A model generated the notes under the pieces. That model ran no database searches. It saw only the letters and a list, made by a program, of their open reading frames with translations, and had not been told where the DNA came from. DNA of 64,000 nt from Fibrobacter succinogenes. GTDB lineage: Bacteria; Fibrobacterota; Fibrobacteria; Fibrobacterales; Fibrobacteraceae. How positions within the stretch are numbered: position 1 is the first letter of the stretch; every line of letters begins with the position of its first letter. Of this stretch, positions 54,601 to 61,471 are shown piece after piece. The stretch covers positions 124,001 to 188,000 of the forward strand of contig CACVQR010000001.1 of assembly GCA_902756345.1 (NCBI GenBank). Reading direction: 5' to 3'. Position numbers and translations under genes: made by a program.

Positions 54601-54931
54601 CCGCCCGCTCCCGTGGATTGAGGTTCCGGGATTCACGCCGCCGCAGGTACACGCCGCAGCTGCAGAAACCGCCGCCGAAAACGGAATCATGGTCAGTTTG
54701 CCCATGCCGGCCGCAGCACCCGCCGCCACCGCAGATTCTGCCAATGCAGCCGGCGCCGCCCCGAGTGCTCCTGCCGAAGGCACTACCTCGGAAGGCGCCG
54801 CAGTGGCCGTGCCCGCACAGCCCGCACAACCGGCCCAGCCGAAGGCTGCCGCCATGCCCAAGGACGACGATTGGGATTTGCCTGAAGGCTTTGATAGCAA
54901 GAGCGCATTCGTGCCTATCGAAGCGGATTGA
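51674..54931 (+). CDS. Bifunctional penicillin-binding protein (PBP1A-like)
   Basis: This 1085-aa protein has a signal-anchor helix (about 9-33) and a GT51 glycosyltransferase domain with the catalytic glutamate in AAEDAGYWTHSGF (near residue 95) and GGSTLTQQ (near 126). Its transpeptidase domain has SxxK in GSSWKP (near 480), SxN as SEN (near 538) and KTGTTNDY (near 853). It polymerises and cross-links peptidoglycan. About 315 residues separate SEN from KTG, much more than in usual PBP1A, with a charged helical insertion at about 550-700. The C-terminus has an Ala/Pro-rich tail (about 995-1070). No Shine-Dalgarno; TAAATT ends 6 nt before the ATG. Confidence 0.93.
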   Translation: MRLFSKLFKIVAAFALVGLICCIPAYIVVFKILPTQDPDNQFNRSTILQVLSGETRVYYNDGEELLGAFFDANHRVYVPYGDIPANIVNALIAAEDAGYWTHSGFSIYGFTRAMISNIKSGHMRQGGSTLTQQAVKNIFGREERSIKEKGKELINALRMEKHFSKEDILEFYLNQFHVSGTGKGVAIAAQYFFNKELKDLTLAECAFIAGSVKGPFNYDPFIQRSAERREKALARGKERLEYVLGRMVEENYISEEEMSEALAKPLEFNHGNFRFSVSTMLERIEEKLDGEFFQKKFEAEGIEDWRKAQLSITTTIDARSQDAAKTALQANISGLQMQLGGFVLPKAQFANRAQTARKGDYLYGTVDSIMVDDQGGLKALTLSFGQLKGLVSEASVKDFAKKAGGDVNKILAPQLKKGAILLVSIMDDKLVDGFAPCQIETEPVLQGALFAIQNGNVIASQGGFHNTGFDRSFKAVRQLGSSWKPILYALALKYHWNYLDMLENDFNVFQFTNQFYFPRPDHKNKGDVVSIAWSATRSENIASIWLLEHLLDKLSLEEFNDIAAVNDMARHEDEDTKKFFERLRDKYGLILKEDTKREIEFTKARDALAERYRLEGKDAKALDVLNLRYGTFNDIAVKQSKKDAKTLGFIKHNYKRYSEILRERQAQELDPSIVLPPLDSVVLLNHFTLADMKRLSTMIEPVDSEVDYLDAEHLRYWPDYRRSLAFAEYARFAKEIGIKQKLQKVFSMPLGVNDITLAEISTAYQTLLTGKVFKCLDGDWTDPCFIKEIKNRDGKVIFKNKTESKVVLGDTITSQIAVMLHSVFVNGTARSQYTHITVTSPDNAITLRYPALGKTGTTNDYRNVAFLGALPTYVNEKNGISTDSVIAIGSYVGFDDNKPLKSGRTRIAGASGGLPQWADFAKKEIDILGLPEKIDFLDISMLAAGEVPLVLPNERGQLTVDPMTGSIIAGGSAEQGRPLPWIEVPGFTPPQVHAAAAETAAENGIMVSLPMPAAAPAATADSANAAGAAPSAPAEGTTSEGAAVAVPAQPAQPAQPKAAAMPKDDDWDLPEGFDSKSAFVPIEAD

Positions 54932-54979
54932 TAGTTAGCAGTTAGTAGTCGGCAAAACTTAGCGAAAGAAGAAAATAAA

Positions 54980-56191
54980 ATGAGAATCAAGTTTTTTAGT
55001 TTGTTATCAGCAAGTGCTTTTGCACTGACGGCTTGCGTGGGCAATGCTCCCGCTCCCGAAACAGAACCGACTAACGTTTCTGCAAACGTTTCTTCTGAGC
55101 AAGAGCAGCCCAGCACGCTGTCAAGCGACACGTCGCATCTGAACACGCAGGAACCGGGCTCCCCATCGGGCGCGATTTTCAATTCGCAAGCTCTCGACGG
55201 CTACCGCCTGGCCACCCCGGAAAACATTCCGACGGCACCGGAACACGAACCCGCAGCTAGCAATAGCAAAACGGCAGCCGCGATCGCAGACCCCTACACC
55301 GCAATCCCCGCGATTGTCCAGAGCATTTTTGATTACGCCAACACCTTGTACAACGCCGGCTACACCGATTCTGCAAGCGCTTACCTGGAACGTTTCCGTG
55401 TAATCAAGCCCTTATGGGAACAATGGGAATCTAAAGCCGATTCCATGTTGAATGAATTCGGAAAGATTCGAGCCGAAAAGGCGAAGGCTTACGAGCCGAT
55501 GGTGTTCCAGATCCAGAACATGAACCGCGCAAATTCCGACTACGACCTTGTAGCAGAAACCGCCGATAGTTTGATTGCTCTTGCTCCGGGCGATTCGCTG
55601 ACCCAGTGGGCAAAGGCACAGAAGGGGGTTGCCTACAAGAATACGTTCTCCAAGGCAAAGAAAGAATACGCCGCCATCAAGGACCTAGCCGACAACCAGG
55701 CGCAATTTGCCGAAGCAGAAAAGCAGGCTCTCACGTTCCAGATGCGTTACCGCGACTTTGAAAACGACCTCCATATTCAGGCGCTCATCGACCACATTCG
55801 CGAACTTGCGCAAACAAACGACGCCGAAGCCACCAAATACTGGGAATCTCATGACCCGGCGCCGGCTCTTGCCAAAGCCGACACGCTCTTGCAAAAAGAA
55901 AAGTTCAACGAAGCCAAAGAACTTCTGATGAAACTGAGGGCGAGCAAGCTACGCAAAGAGGCCAACGAGCTTTACACAAAGCTTGCAAACAACTTCTGCA
56001 CCAAGCAACGCAAGACAACGAGTCAGATGTTCGCCAAGGCCCAAAAGCAAAAAGATGCGGCCAAGAAGAAAAAGCTGTTGAACGAAGCAATCGCCCCGCT
56101 GGACAAGTGCCTGACAGAATATCCGGACAATCCGCAGAAGCAGAAAGTCGAAGAGAACAAGAAGTTCCTGGAACAAGAATTAGGGAAGTAA
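54980..56191 (+). CDS. Lipoprotein with helical repeats, unknown function
   Basis: This 403-aa protein has a signal peptide and lipobox (FALTACVG), a Ser/Thr/Pro-rich stretch to about residue 100, and then a mainly helical, lysine-rich region that looks TPR- or coiled-coil-like (for example ADTLLQKEKFNEAKELLMKL and LDKCLTEYPDNPQKQKVEEN). It lies 48 bp behind the PBP gene and is probably co-transcribed. An outer-membrane cofactor role for the PBP, like LpoA, is an attractive but unproven idea. Confidence 0.78.
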   Translation: MRIKFFSLLSASAFALTACVGNAPAPETEPTNVSANVSSEQEQPSTLSSDTSHLNTQEPGSPSGAIFNSQALDGYRLATPENIPTAPEHEPAASNSKTAAAIADPYTAIPAIVQSIFDYANTLYNAGYTDSASAYLERFRVIKPLWEQWESKADSMLNEFGKIRAEKAKAYEPMVFQIQNMNRANSDYDLVAETADSLIALAPGDSLTQWAKAQKGVAYKNTFSKAKKEYAAIKDLADNQAQFAEAEKQALTFQMRYRDFENDLHIQALIDHIRELAQTNDAEATKYWESHDPAPALAKADTLLQKEKFNEAKELLMKLRASKLRKEANELYTKLANNFCTKQRKTTSQMFAKAQKQKDAAKKKKLLNEAIAPLDKCLTEYPDNPQKQKVEENKKFLEQELGK

Positions 56192-56195
56192 ATCA

Positions 56196-56275
56196 GATGT
56201 GCGATGTGAGATGTGCGATGTGAGATGTGAGATGTGAGATGAGTAATTACACATTTCACATCAGTCATTGCACAT
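56196..56275. repeat. GATGTGAGATGTGC words and hairpin
   Basis: A run of near-copies of GATGTGAGATGTG (56196-56240) is followed by TAATTACACATTTCACATC, which pairs with the run. The same words and the TAATTAC centre occur at 20277-20337. It lies between two convergent genes and may serve as a terminator-like structure. Confidence 0.7.
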
Positions 56276-56280
56276 TGTTT

Positions 56281-56739
56281 TTACAATTCTACTAATATGC
56301 CGGCTTGCACGTAGGCGTAGCCTTTGCCTTCGTGATCAAGGAACTGGTAGCCTCCCATCAACATAATTGACGAATAGTCGCCGTTCTTGATGTCAAAGCC
56401 GCCGCCGGCGCGCCAGAACATCTGATGGTTCGAGCCAAAGAGATAGCCCCAGTCACCGGTTGCTACCGGGAGCGCCGTGCTACCGATGGGCAAGCGAACC
56501 CACACACTGCCCGAAACCGGAATCAAGCTCACGTTGTCGATTTCTTGATAGCCCGAGCCGATGCCGAAAAAGAGCATCTGGTCAATGGGATACCAAAAGT
56601 GACCGAAAACGTTCAAGTTGAACTTGCCGATTTCGCTCACATGATTGACGACACCACCCTGCACATCCATGGTAAAGGCACTTGCCGGTACCGCGGCAAA
56701 CGCAAAAGCAAACAGAATAGATGTCAGAAACTTTTTCAT
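56281..56739 (-). CDS. Small outer-membrane beta-barrel-like protein
   Basis: This 152-aa protein has a signal peptide (about 1-21, ending SAF) and alternating strands with aromatic girdles (FNLNVFGHFWYPIDQM, GYAYVQAGILVEL). The predicted eight-strand layout suggests a small barrel. No family is recognised. A TATATT ends 6 nt before its ATG and there is no Shine-Dalgarno, hinting at a leaderless mRNA. Confidence 0.7.
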   Translation of the reverse strand: MKKFLTSILFAFAFAAVPASAFTMDVQGGVVNHVSEIGKFNLNVFGHFWYPIDQMLFFGIGSGYQEIDNVSLIPVSGSVWVRLPIGSTALPVATGDWGYLFGSNHQMFWRAGGGFDIKNGDYSSIMLMGGYQFLDHEGKGYAYVQAGILVEL

Positions 56740-56745
56740 ATCTAC

Positions 56746-56751
56746 AATATA
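56746..56751 (-). promoter_or_regulatory. Probable -10 box, leaderless start
   Basis: TATATT (minus strand) ends 6 nt before the ATG at 56739. No clear -35. Confidence 0.35.
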
Positions 56752-56772
56752 ACTTAAAATTCACTAAAGATT

Positions 56773-56894
56773 CTTCGACTTTCGACTTCATTGCACTACT
56801 ACCCAAAGGGCATAACTCAACTTGAGAACTAAAGTTCTTAGTTTCGTATAGCTCAGAATGACACTTCTAACCGACTACTGTCTACTTCCTACTA
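56773..56894. repeat. Second copy of the 54-bp intergenic repeat plus CTACTGTCTA words
   Basis: 56812-56865 matches 20214-20267 at 53 of 54 positions. It is preceded by CTTCGACT and followed by CTACTGTCTACTTCCTACT (56876-56894). It is the whole gap between the barrel gene and the GT2 gene. Confidence 0.8.
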
Positions 56895-56897
56895 AAA

Positions 56898-58049
56898 TCA
56901 CTCATCGCTGCGGGTTTCGCGGGCCCAACCGCCGCTCTTTTCAGGCTTGAAGGCCATAAAGAAACCTTTAAGCATGGCGTAGTTCATCGAGAGGAAGTAG
57001 TAGCCGCTCGGCACAATCTTGAAACCGGCCACCAACAGCGAAAGCGTCATCACGCCAAAGAAAATCTGGTAGAAGAGTCCGCTCGTGAGCAGGCAAGCGT
57101 TGGCGACAAACAGCAAAATCAAGATGTGCGGCGAGAACCAGCGTAGAATCTTGTGCGAGAAGAACAAGTAAGCAAGCAACGGGTGCAGCGGATTCAACAG
57201 CGGCAAGTAAGAGAACAAGAAATTAAAATTCGCGCGGCCGATACGCACCTTACGGCGGAATTCACCGCTAGACTCCTTAGACGTCTGTTCAGTGCCGATA
57301 GCGCTTGTCACGAACGTGCAGTAGTAACCCTTTTCAAGGACCTTGGTCGTCACAAAGAAGTCATCCATGACGCTCTTCTTGACCGGCAGTTCCGTATACA
57401 GTTCGCGGCGTATTGCATAGAGGGCGCCGTTACCGCCGATTAGCATGTCAAGAATGCCTTCGAACTTTTTGATTTCGGATTCCAAATCCCAGTAGGAACT
57501 CTCACCGCGACCCAGCGTAGAGCCGCTCTTGTCCGACAGAATCAAGTGACCGCATGCGCAACCGATTTTCTTGTCCTGGAACGGAATCACGAGCTTGCGC
57601 ACTACATTCGGGAAGAACATCGTGTTTGCATCGCAGAAGAGTAAGATGTCGTTCTTTGCAATCTTGTTCAGGCGGTTCAGCATGGCAGCCTTGCCCGCAT
57701 TCTTGGGCGCCTTGACCAGCGTAATTCCCTTGTCGGCATAGCGGGCAACGATTTCGGCGGTCTTGTCGGCAGAGCCGTCATCACCGATCAAGACTTCAAG
57801 TTTGTCCTTGGGGTAATCGAGTTCCAGAATGTTCTGGATTTTGCGTTCAATTACAGCCTCTTCGTTGTAGGCCGAAATCAGAATCGACACCGTTGGCAGT
57901 TCAACGTCACCTTGTTCCGGAGACTTGCGACGCTTGAAGATTTCACTCACGAACGGGAGCGTCATCGGGAACAGCAGGTAGCAATGCACCAGCAAGAAAA
58001 TCATCAGCCAAAAGACAATCTGCGCGTAAAAAAGGATTTGTTCATTCAT
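56898..58049 (-). CDS. Membrane glycosyltransferase family 2
   Basis: This 383-aa protein has an N-terminal helix and a GT2 catalytic domain (about 45-280): VSILISAYNEEAVIERKI, IGDDGSADKT, the DXD-like CDANTMFF and a basic GEFRRKVRIGR motif in place of the usual QXXRW. About three C-terminal helices follow. It is like processive or polyprenyl-linked glycan synthases. The start at 58049 overlaps the thioredoxin gene's TGA (ATGA), with GGAG 12 nt upstream. Confidence 0.87.
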   Translation of the reverse strand: MNEQILFYAQIVFWLMIFLLVHCYLLFPMTLPFVSEIFKRRKSPEQGDVELPTVSILISAYNEEAVIERKIQNILELDYPKDKLEVLIGDDGSADKTAEIVARYADKGITLVKAPKNAGKAAMLNRLNKIAKNDILLFCDANTMFFPNVVRKLVIPFQDKKIGCACGHLILSDKSGSTLGRGESSYWDLESEIKKFEGILDMLIGGNGALYAIRRELYTELPVKKSVMDDFFVTTKVLEKGYYCTFVTSAIGTEQTSKESSGEFRRKVRIGRANFNFLFSYLPLLNPLHPLLAYLFFSHKILRWFSPHILILLFVANACLLTSGLFYQIFFGVMTLSLLVAGFKIVPSGYYFLSMNYAMLKGFFMAFKPEKSGGWARETRSDE

Positions 58050-58543
58050 CGAGCCATCCACTCCTTCTCTTTTTCAAGGAACTGGTACAGCATGTATTGC
58101 AGTTCTTGCGGCGACATAGAGTCAGTCACCGTCAAAATGCTCATTCCCTTCGGGGCAACAAGCACAAAAGCCGGAAGCGCATTCAGTTCCCATACATCAA
58201 AATAACAACGTTGCACCGTTTTCTTTTGACCATCGCACATGATGGTATCTTGTGAATCGGCATTGAGCTTAACGGCATAAAAACGCGTGTTCAAAAGCGA
58301 GGCCACCGTGGGGTCGCTGTACACGTTCGCATCCATCACGCGGCAGGGAATGCACCAGTCCGCATACAAATCCACAAAAATCAGCTTCGGCCCCGTCTTC
58401 GCCTTTTCAAGCGCTTCATTGTAGCCCATCCAATGTACCATGGACTTTTTAGCAGCCTTCTTGGCAGGCACCGCATCGTTCAGGGGGGCAGCAAAAGTAA
58501 CCGAAATGCAAAGCGCTACAAGCATCAACAAACGTAAAATCAA
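58046..58543 (-). CDS. Secreted thioredoxin-fold protein
   Basis: This 165-aa protein has a signal peptide (about 1-19) and a thioredoxin-like domain with YADWCIPCRVMDANVY (CIPC active site) and the cis-proline loop ALPAFVLVAP. It resembles DsbD-gamma/thioredoxin_7 proteins that reduce disulfides in the periplasm. The start is TTG at 58543, supported by GGGAGG 7 nt upstream and by overlap with the upstream TGA; the next ATG would cut the signal peptide. Confidence 0.85.
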   Translation of the reverse strand: MILRLLMLVALCISVTFAAPLNDAVPAKKAAKKSMVHWMGYNEALEKAKTGPKLIFVDLYADWCIPCRVMDANVYSDPTVASLLNTRFYAVKLNADSQDTIMCDGQKKTVQRCYFDVWELNALPAFVLVAPKGMSILTVTDSMSPQELQYMLYQFLEKEKEWMAR

Positions 58544-59025
58544 TGTACACCTCCCTTGTGGGCGGGCATCTGGTTTTGCGGCGCCGGAATCTTCGGCAGG
58601 CGCGCCTTTGGACCATTACCCTTTTGAAGAGCCTCTTTTGCATCTACTGTCGCGGCCTGCGGAGGTGTCAGCAGAGAATCGATGCGGGCGTTTACCGCCT
58701 TCTGGAACGGCACCCACTGGCGCTCGTCATTCAAGATTTCGTCGGTTTTGGCGAGGAACTGTTCGCGGGTATAGCCCGCCGCCTTCAAAGCGTCTTGGCG
58801 CACCAGGCGACCCATCGGAGAATCCTTGCCATAAGTAATTTCGGCCACGCGCAGTTCGACAAACAAGTCTACGAACTTCTGGTCGACCGAAACTTCGCCG
58901 CTACAGCCGAAGAGACTTCCACAAAGCGCAAAAGAAATCAAAACGTAAAGGAGATGCCGGGACAAGCCCGGCATGACATGATCGGGGGCCACTATGATGT
59001 TTGCTTCTTTTTCGCTAAACTTCAT
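58540..59025 (-). CDS. Lipoprotein, possibly DUF4296-like, with embedded palindrome
   Basis: This 161-aa protein has a hydrophobic signal and lipobox (CGSLFGCSGE) preceded by an unusually long N-terminal stretch of about 25 residues. It then has a helical domain (about 50-125, KFVDLFVELRVAEITYGKD) and a Lys/Pro/Gln tail. The helical part recalls DUF4296, but this is uncertain. The N-terminal extra codons come from a palindromic repeat (58948-58980). It starts 12 nt behind the ftsY stop. An in-frame ATG at 58974 could also start a normal signal peptide. Confidence 0.75.
   Translation of the reverse strand: MKFSEKEANIIVAPDHVMPGLSRHLLYVLISFALCGSLFGCSGEVSVDQKFVDLFVELRVAEITYGKDSPMGRLVRQDALKAAGYTREQFLAKTDEILNDERQWVPFQKAVNARIDSLLTPPQAATVDAKEALQKGNGPKARLPKIPAPQNQMPAHKGGVH
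58948..58980. repeat. Palindromic repeat inside a reading frame
   Basis: AAAGGAGATGCCGGG, a short loop, CCCGGCATGACATG. It belongs to the same family as the elements at 40510 and 63237. Here it is translated (minus strand, in frame) as part of the lipoprotein N-terminus. Confidence 0.75.
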
Positions 59026-59037
59026 AAGGTCCCGTTA

Positions 59038-59958
59038 CTATTCCTTTTCTTCCAGAGCGTTTTCGAAAAGGCCTTCCACGTATTCGGCCTTGCTGAAAGG
59101 CACCAGCTGGTCAATGCGTTCGCCCATGCCTATCCAGCGGATAGGAATCTGGAGCGAGCTTGCAATCGAGAGCACCGCACCGCCACGGGCCGTACCGTCG
59201 AGCTTGGTCACCACGAGGCCGGTGAGCGGGAAACTCTGGTTGAAAATTTTCGTCTGGTTGATGGTGTTCTGTCCGGTATTGCCGTCGATCACGAGCCACA
59301 TGTCGTGCGGCATGTCGGGACTCACCTTCTTGATCACGCGGACAATCTTCTTGAGTTCTTCCATCAAGTAGTCTTTGTTGTGCAGACGGCCGGCGGTATC
59401 GATAAGGACCACGTCGCAGCCGCGGGCCACTGCAGCATTGCAGGCATCGAACGCCACTGCCGCGGGGTCACTTCCTTCCTGGTGCTTCACGAATTCGGCA
59501 CCACTACGCTCGGCCCAAGTTTCAAGCTGGTCGATGGCTGCAGCGCGGAACGTGTCGCAGGCCGCAATCATCACCTTCTTGCCTTCGCCTTTGAGGCGTG
59601 CGGCAAGCTTACCGATCGTGGTCGTTTTGCCGGCGCCGTTCACGCCAATCACGAGCACCACATGCGGCTTACCCTTAAGTTCAAACGGCGGCGGGTCCTT
59701 CAAGAGGCGTTCCGCTTCGCTTCGCATAATGCCTAGCACCTGTTCGGTCGTGAGCGACTTGCCCAGCGCCTGTTCACGAAGCGCATCGGTCAACAGGAAC
59801 GCCGCTTCGACACCCACGTCGGCCTTGATCAGGTGTTCTTCGAGTTCCTCAAGAGTGTCGTCTGTAATTTTGCCTGCACCGACAATACCCTTGAGTTCGC
59901 CCATCAAGGCGTCGCGGGTCTTGGCTAGGCCACTCTTAATGGCAGAAAAAAGTCCCAT
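59038..59958 (-). CDS. ftsY: Signal recognition particle receptor FtsY
   Basis: This 306-aa SRP-type GTPase has an N domain (about 1-90) and G domain with [25 protein letters not shown] and TKLDG. It has no long acidic A domain. It receives ribosome-nascent chains from Ffh at the membrane. It is followed by a lipoprotein, a thioredoxin and a GT2 gene with tight overlaps. Confidence 0.95.
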   Translation of the reverse strand: MGLFSAIKSGLAKTRDALMGELKGIVGAGKITDDTLEELEEHLIKADVGVEAAFLLTDALREQALGKSLTTEQVLGIMRSEAERLLKDPPPFELKGKPHVVLVIGVNGAGKTTTIGKLAARLKGEGKKVMIAACDTFRAAAIDQLETWAERSGAEFVKHQEGSDPAAVAFDACNAAVARGCDVVLIDTAGRLHNKDYLMEELKKIVRVIKKVSPDMPHDMWLVIDGNTGQNTINQTKIFNQSFPLTGLVVTKLDGTARGGAVLSIASSLQIPIRWIGMGERIDQLVPFSKAEYVEGLFENALEEKE

Positions 59959-59979
59959 TCGAAAATTTCCGTAAAATCG

Positions 59980-60561
59980 TTAAACGATGCTTTCGACCTT
60001 GTCGACCAGGCCGTAGGCCTTGGCCTCTTCGGCACTCATAAAGTTGTCGCGTTCCGTGTCGCGGTCGATTTCTTCCATGGTGTGGCCAGAAGTTTCGGCG
60101 AGAATCTTGCCCGTAATGTTGCGGATGCGCAGCATTTCTTCGGCCTGAATCTGGATGTCGCTTGCCGGGGCGACAATTTCACCGTGAATGAGCGGCTGGT
60201 GAATCATGATACGGGCGTTCGGCCATGCATAACGCTTGCCCTTTGCTCCCGAAGTCAAAAGTACCGCACCCATGGATGCAGCCTGACCGCAGCAAACCGT
60301 GACCACGTCGCTCTGGATAGCGTTCATGCAGTCGTAAATGGCAAGGCCGCTAGAAATCACGCCACCCGGGCTGTTGATGAAGAAATAGATATCGTCGTGA
60401 TTCAAGGAATCCAGATACAAAAGTTCCTTCACGATGCGCTCGGCACTTTCGTCGTCGACACCGCCCCACAAGAAAATCTTACGCTTGGAGGCAAGGAATT
60501 CTTCAGCCTTCTTCATGATCTCGGAAGGGGCGTTCTCTTTCTTTTCGTTGCAATCTGCCAT
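59980..60561 (-). CDS. clpP: ATP-dependent Clp protease proteolytic subunit
   Basis: This 193-aa serine protease has Ser96 in GQAASMGA, His121 in MIHQP and an aspartate near 172 in ERDNFMSAEEA, the usual triad. It forms the ClpP barrel used with ClpX or ClpA. No long propeptide. AAAAGGA lies upstream of the ATG. No clpX is adjacent; ftsY follows after 21 bp. Confidence 0.95.
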   Translation of the reverse strand: MADCNEKKENAPSEIMKKAEEFLASKRKIFLWGGVDDESAERIVKELLYLDSLNHDDIYFFINSPGGVISSGLAIYDCMNAIQSDVVTVCCGQAASMGAVLLTSGAKGKRYAWPNARIMIHQPLIHGEIVAPASDIQIQAEEMLRIRNITGKILAETSGHTMEEIDRDTERDNFMSAEEAKAYGLVDKVESIV

Positions 60562-60604
60562 AATAAATCCTTTTTGTTCGGGTACAATTTAGAAAATTCA
60601 ATAT

Positions 60605-60633
60605 ATTATCGTCTTTTCGCCCCCATTTGTAAA
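60605..60633 (-). promoter_or_regulatory. Promoter of clpP
   Basis: Minus strand TTTACA (60633-60628), 17-nt spacer, GATAAT (60610-60605), about 45 nt before the ATG. Confidence 0.6.
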
Positions 60634-60766
60634 GCAAGGATTTTAAAGGATTTGCTTGCGTTTCTGGTATAAAAATTTTTTCAGCAAAAACAGGGGATAA
60701 AAACAGACACTTTGGCCCTTTTTGGCGTGTATATAAAGAGGAGGTCATAAAAAACAAAAGGACAAT

Positions 60767-60835
60767 ATGAATACGAAAAGTGACTCGCAAAACTTGAATA
60801 TGTTGACAAATTCAAATTCTTTACCTATATTCTAA
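60767..60835 (+). CDS. 22-codon leader ORF upstream of the toxin gene
   Basis: An ATG at 60767 with AAAAGGA about 5 nt upstream opens a frame of 22 codons, rich in Asn and Ser, ending TAA at 60833-60835, one base before the toxin ATG. The promoter at 60803-60831 lies inside it. It may be a leader peptide or chance; an intact start and good ribosome site favour translation. Confidence 0.4.
   Translation: MNTKSDSQNLNMLTNSNSLPIF
60803..60831 (+). promoter_or_regulatory. Consensus promoter of the second toxin-antitoxin unit
   Basis: TTGACA (60803-60808), exactly 17 nt, TATATT (60826-60831). The ATG at 60837 is 5 nt after the -10 box, so transcripts would start at or within the first codon (leaderless). 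Confidence 0.7.
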
Positions 60836-60836
60836 T

Positions 60837-61133
60837 ATGAAGTTCACTGTAGAAAAGTTGCCTGCCGCCGCTGCCGAAATTAACGCCTTGGAGCAATCTC
60901 AGAAAGAACTTCTGAACAAGGAGTACGAAACAATTGAAAAACAGGGACTAGAATATGTTCGTGTAAGACCACTTCAAAAAGAAATTTTTGAAATCAAGTC
61001 GAATGAACTACGGTCTTTGTTTAAGTACAAGGCAGGAGCGATTATTGTAATTGGAGTTGTCTTCGTAAAAAAGACACAAAAAACTCCGAAAGAAAAGATT
61101 AAACTCGCCATAAAGCGATTGAAGGAGGTTTAG
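60837..61133 (+). CDS. HigB/RelE-like toxin (Gp49-like)
   Basis: A 98-aa basic protein with the Gp49/HigB-like core LQKEIFEIKSNELRSLFKYK, IIVIGVVFVKK and a lysine-rich end. It is expected to be a ribosome-dependent mRNase. It ends TAG directly followed by the partner ATG; the partner's AAGGAGG lies within the toxin 3' end. Expression could come from the leaderless promoter or by coupling to the 22-codon leader. Confidence 0.85.
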   Translation: MKFTVEKLPAAAAEINALEQSQKELLNKEYETIEKQGLEYVRVRPLQKEIFEIKSNELRSLFKYKAGAIIVIGVVFVKKTQKTPKEKIKLAIKRLKEV

Positions 61134-61436
61134 ATGCCGTATGTTTATGTGAAAGATTCCGAAGGATTCGTATTCAAGAAAAAAGAATCGGATGTCGCTG
61201 CAGATGAAAAGATTATCTCGGAAAAAGAATATCTGAAAAAATCGGGCATTGCCCTTTACGTAAAAAAGTTCGGGCACGGCGGTGCGCGCGAAAACGCTGG
61301 TAGAAAGACAAAGTTCAGCTCCCCGTTGAAATTTCAGATTCGCGTCACGAAAGAGGAAAAGGAATTTCTTGCATTCGCAAGGAGCAACAAGCTCAATTTC
61401 GCAACTTTGATGAACCTTGCCGCGAAACTAGATTAA
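61134..61436 (+). CDS. Putative antitoxin with GGARxxAGRK motif and ribbon-helix-helix-like C-terminus
   Basis: A 100-aa protein. The N-terminal 45 residues (MPYVYVKDSEGFVFKKKE) are unknown. Around residue 50 comes GGARENAGRK, a motif seen in several phage and mobile-element proteins. The end, LKFQIRVTKEEKEFLAFARS, has the strand-helix-helix pattern of Arc/MetJ/CopG repressors. Position directly behind a toxin gene supports an antitoxin role; no XRE domain is visible, unlike usual HigA partners. Confidence 0.65.
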   Translation: MPYVYVKDSEGFVFKKKESDVAADEKIISEKEYLKKSGIALYVKKFGHGGARENAGRKTKFSSPLKFQIRVTKEEKEFLAFARSNKLNFATLMNLAAKLD

Positions 61437-61471
61437 TACTTTTCTAATTTTCGGATTCTAGGAGGTCTTCC

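Noticed and set aside
52055-54829. 924-codon open frame opposite the PBP gene
   Set aside because: It mirrors the codon pattern of a well-supported gene, has no family motif, and ends and starts inside the PBP gene.
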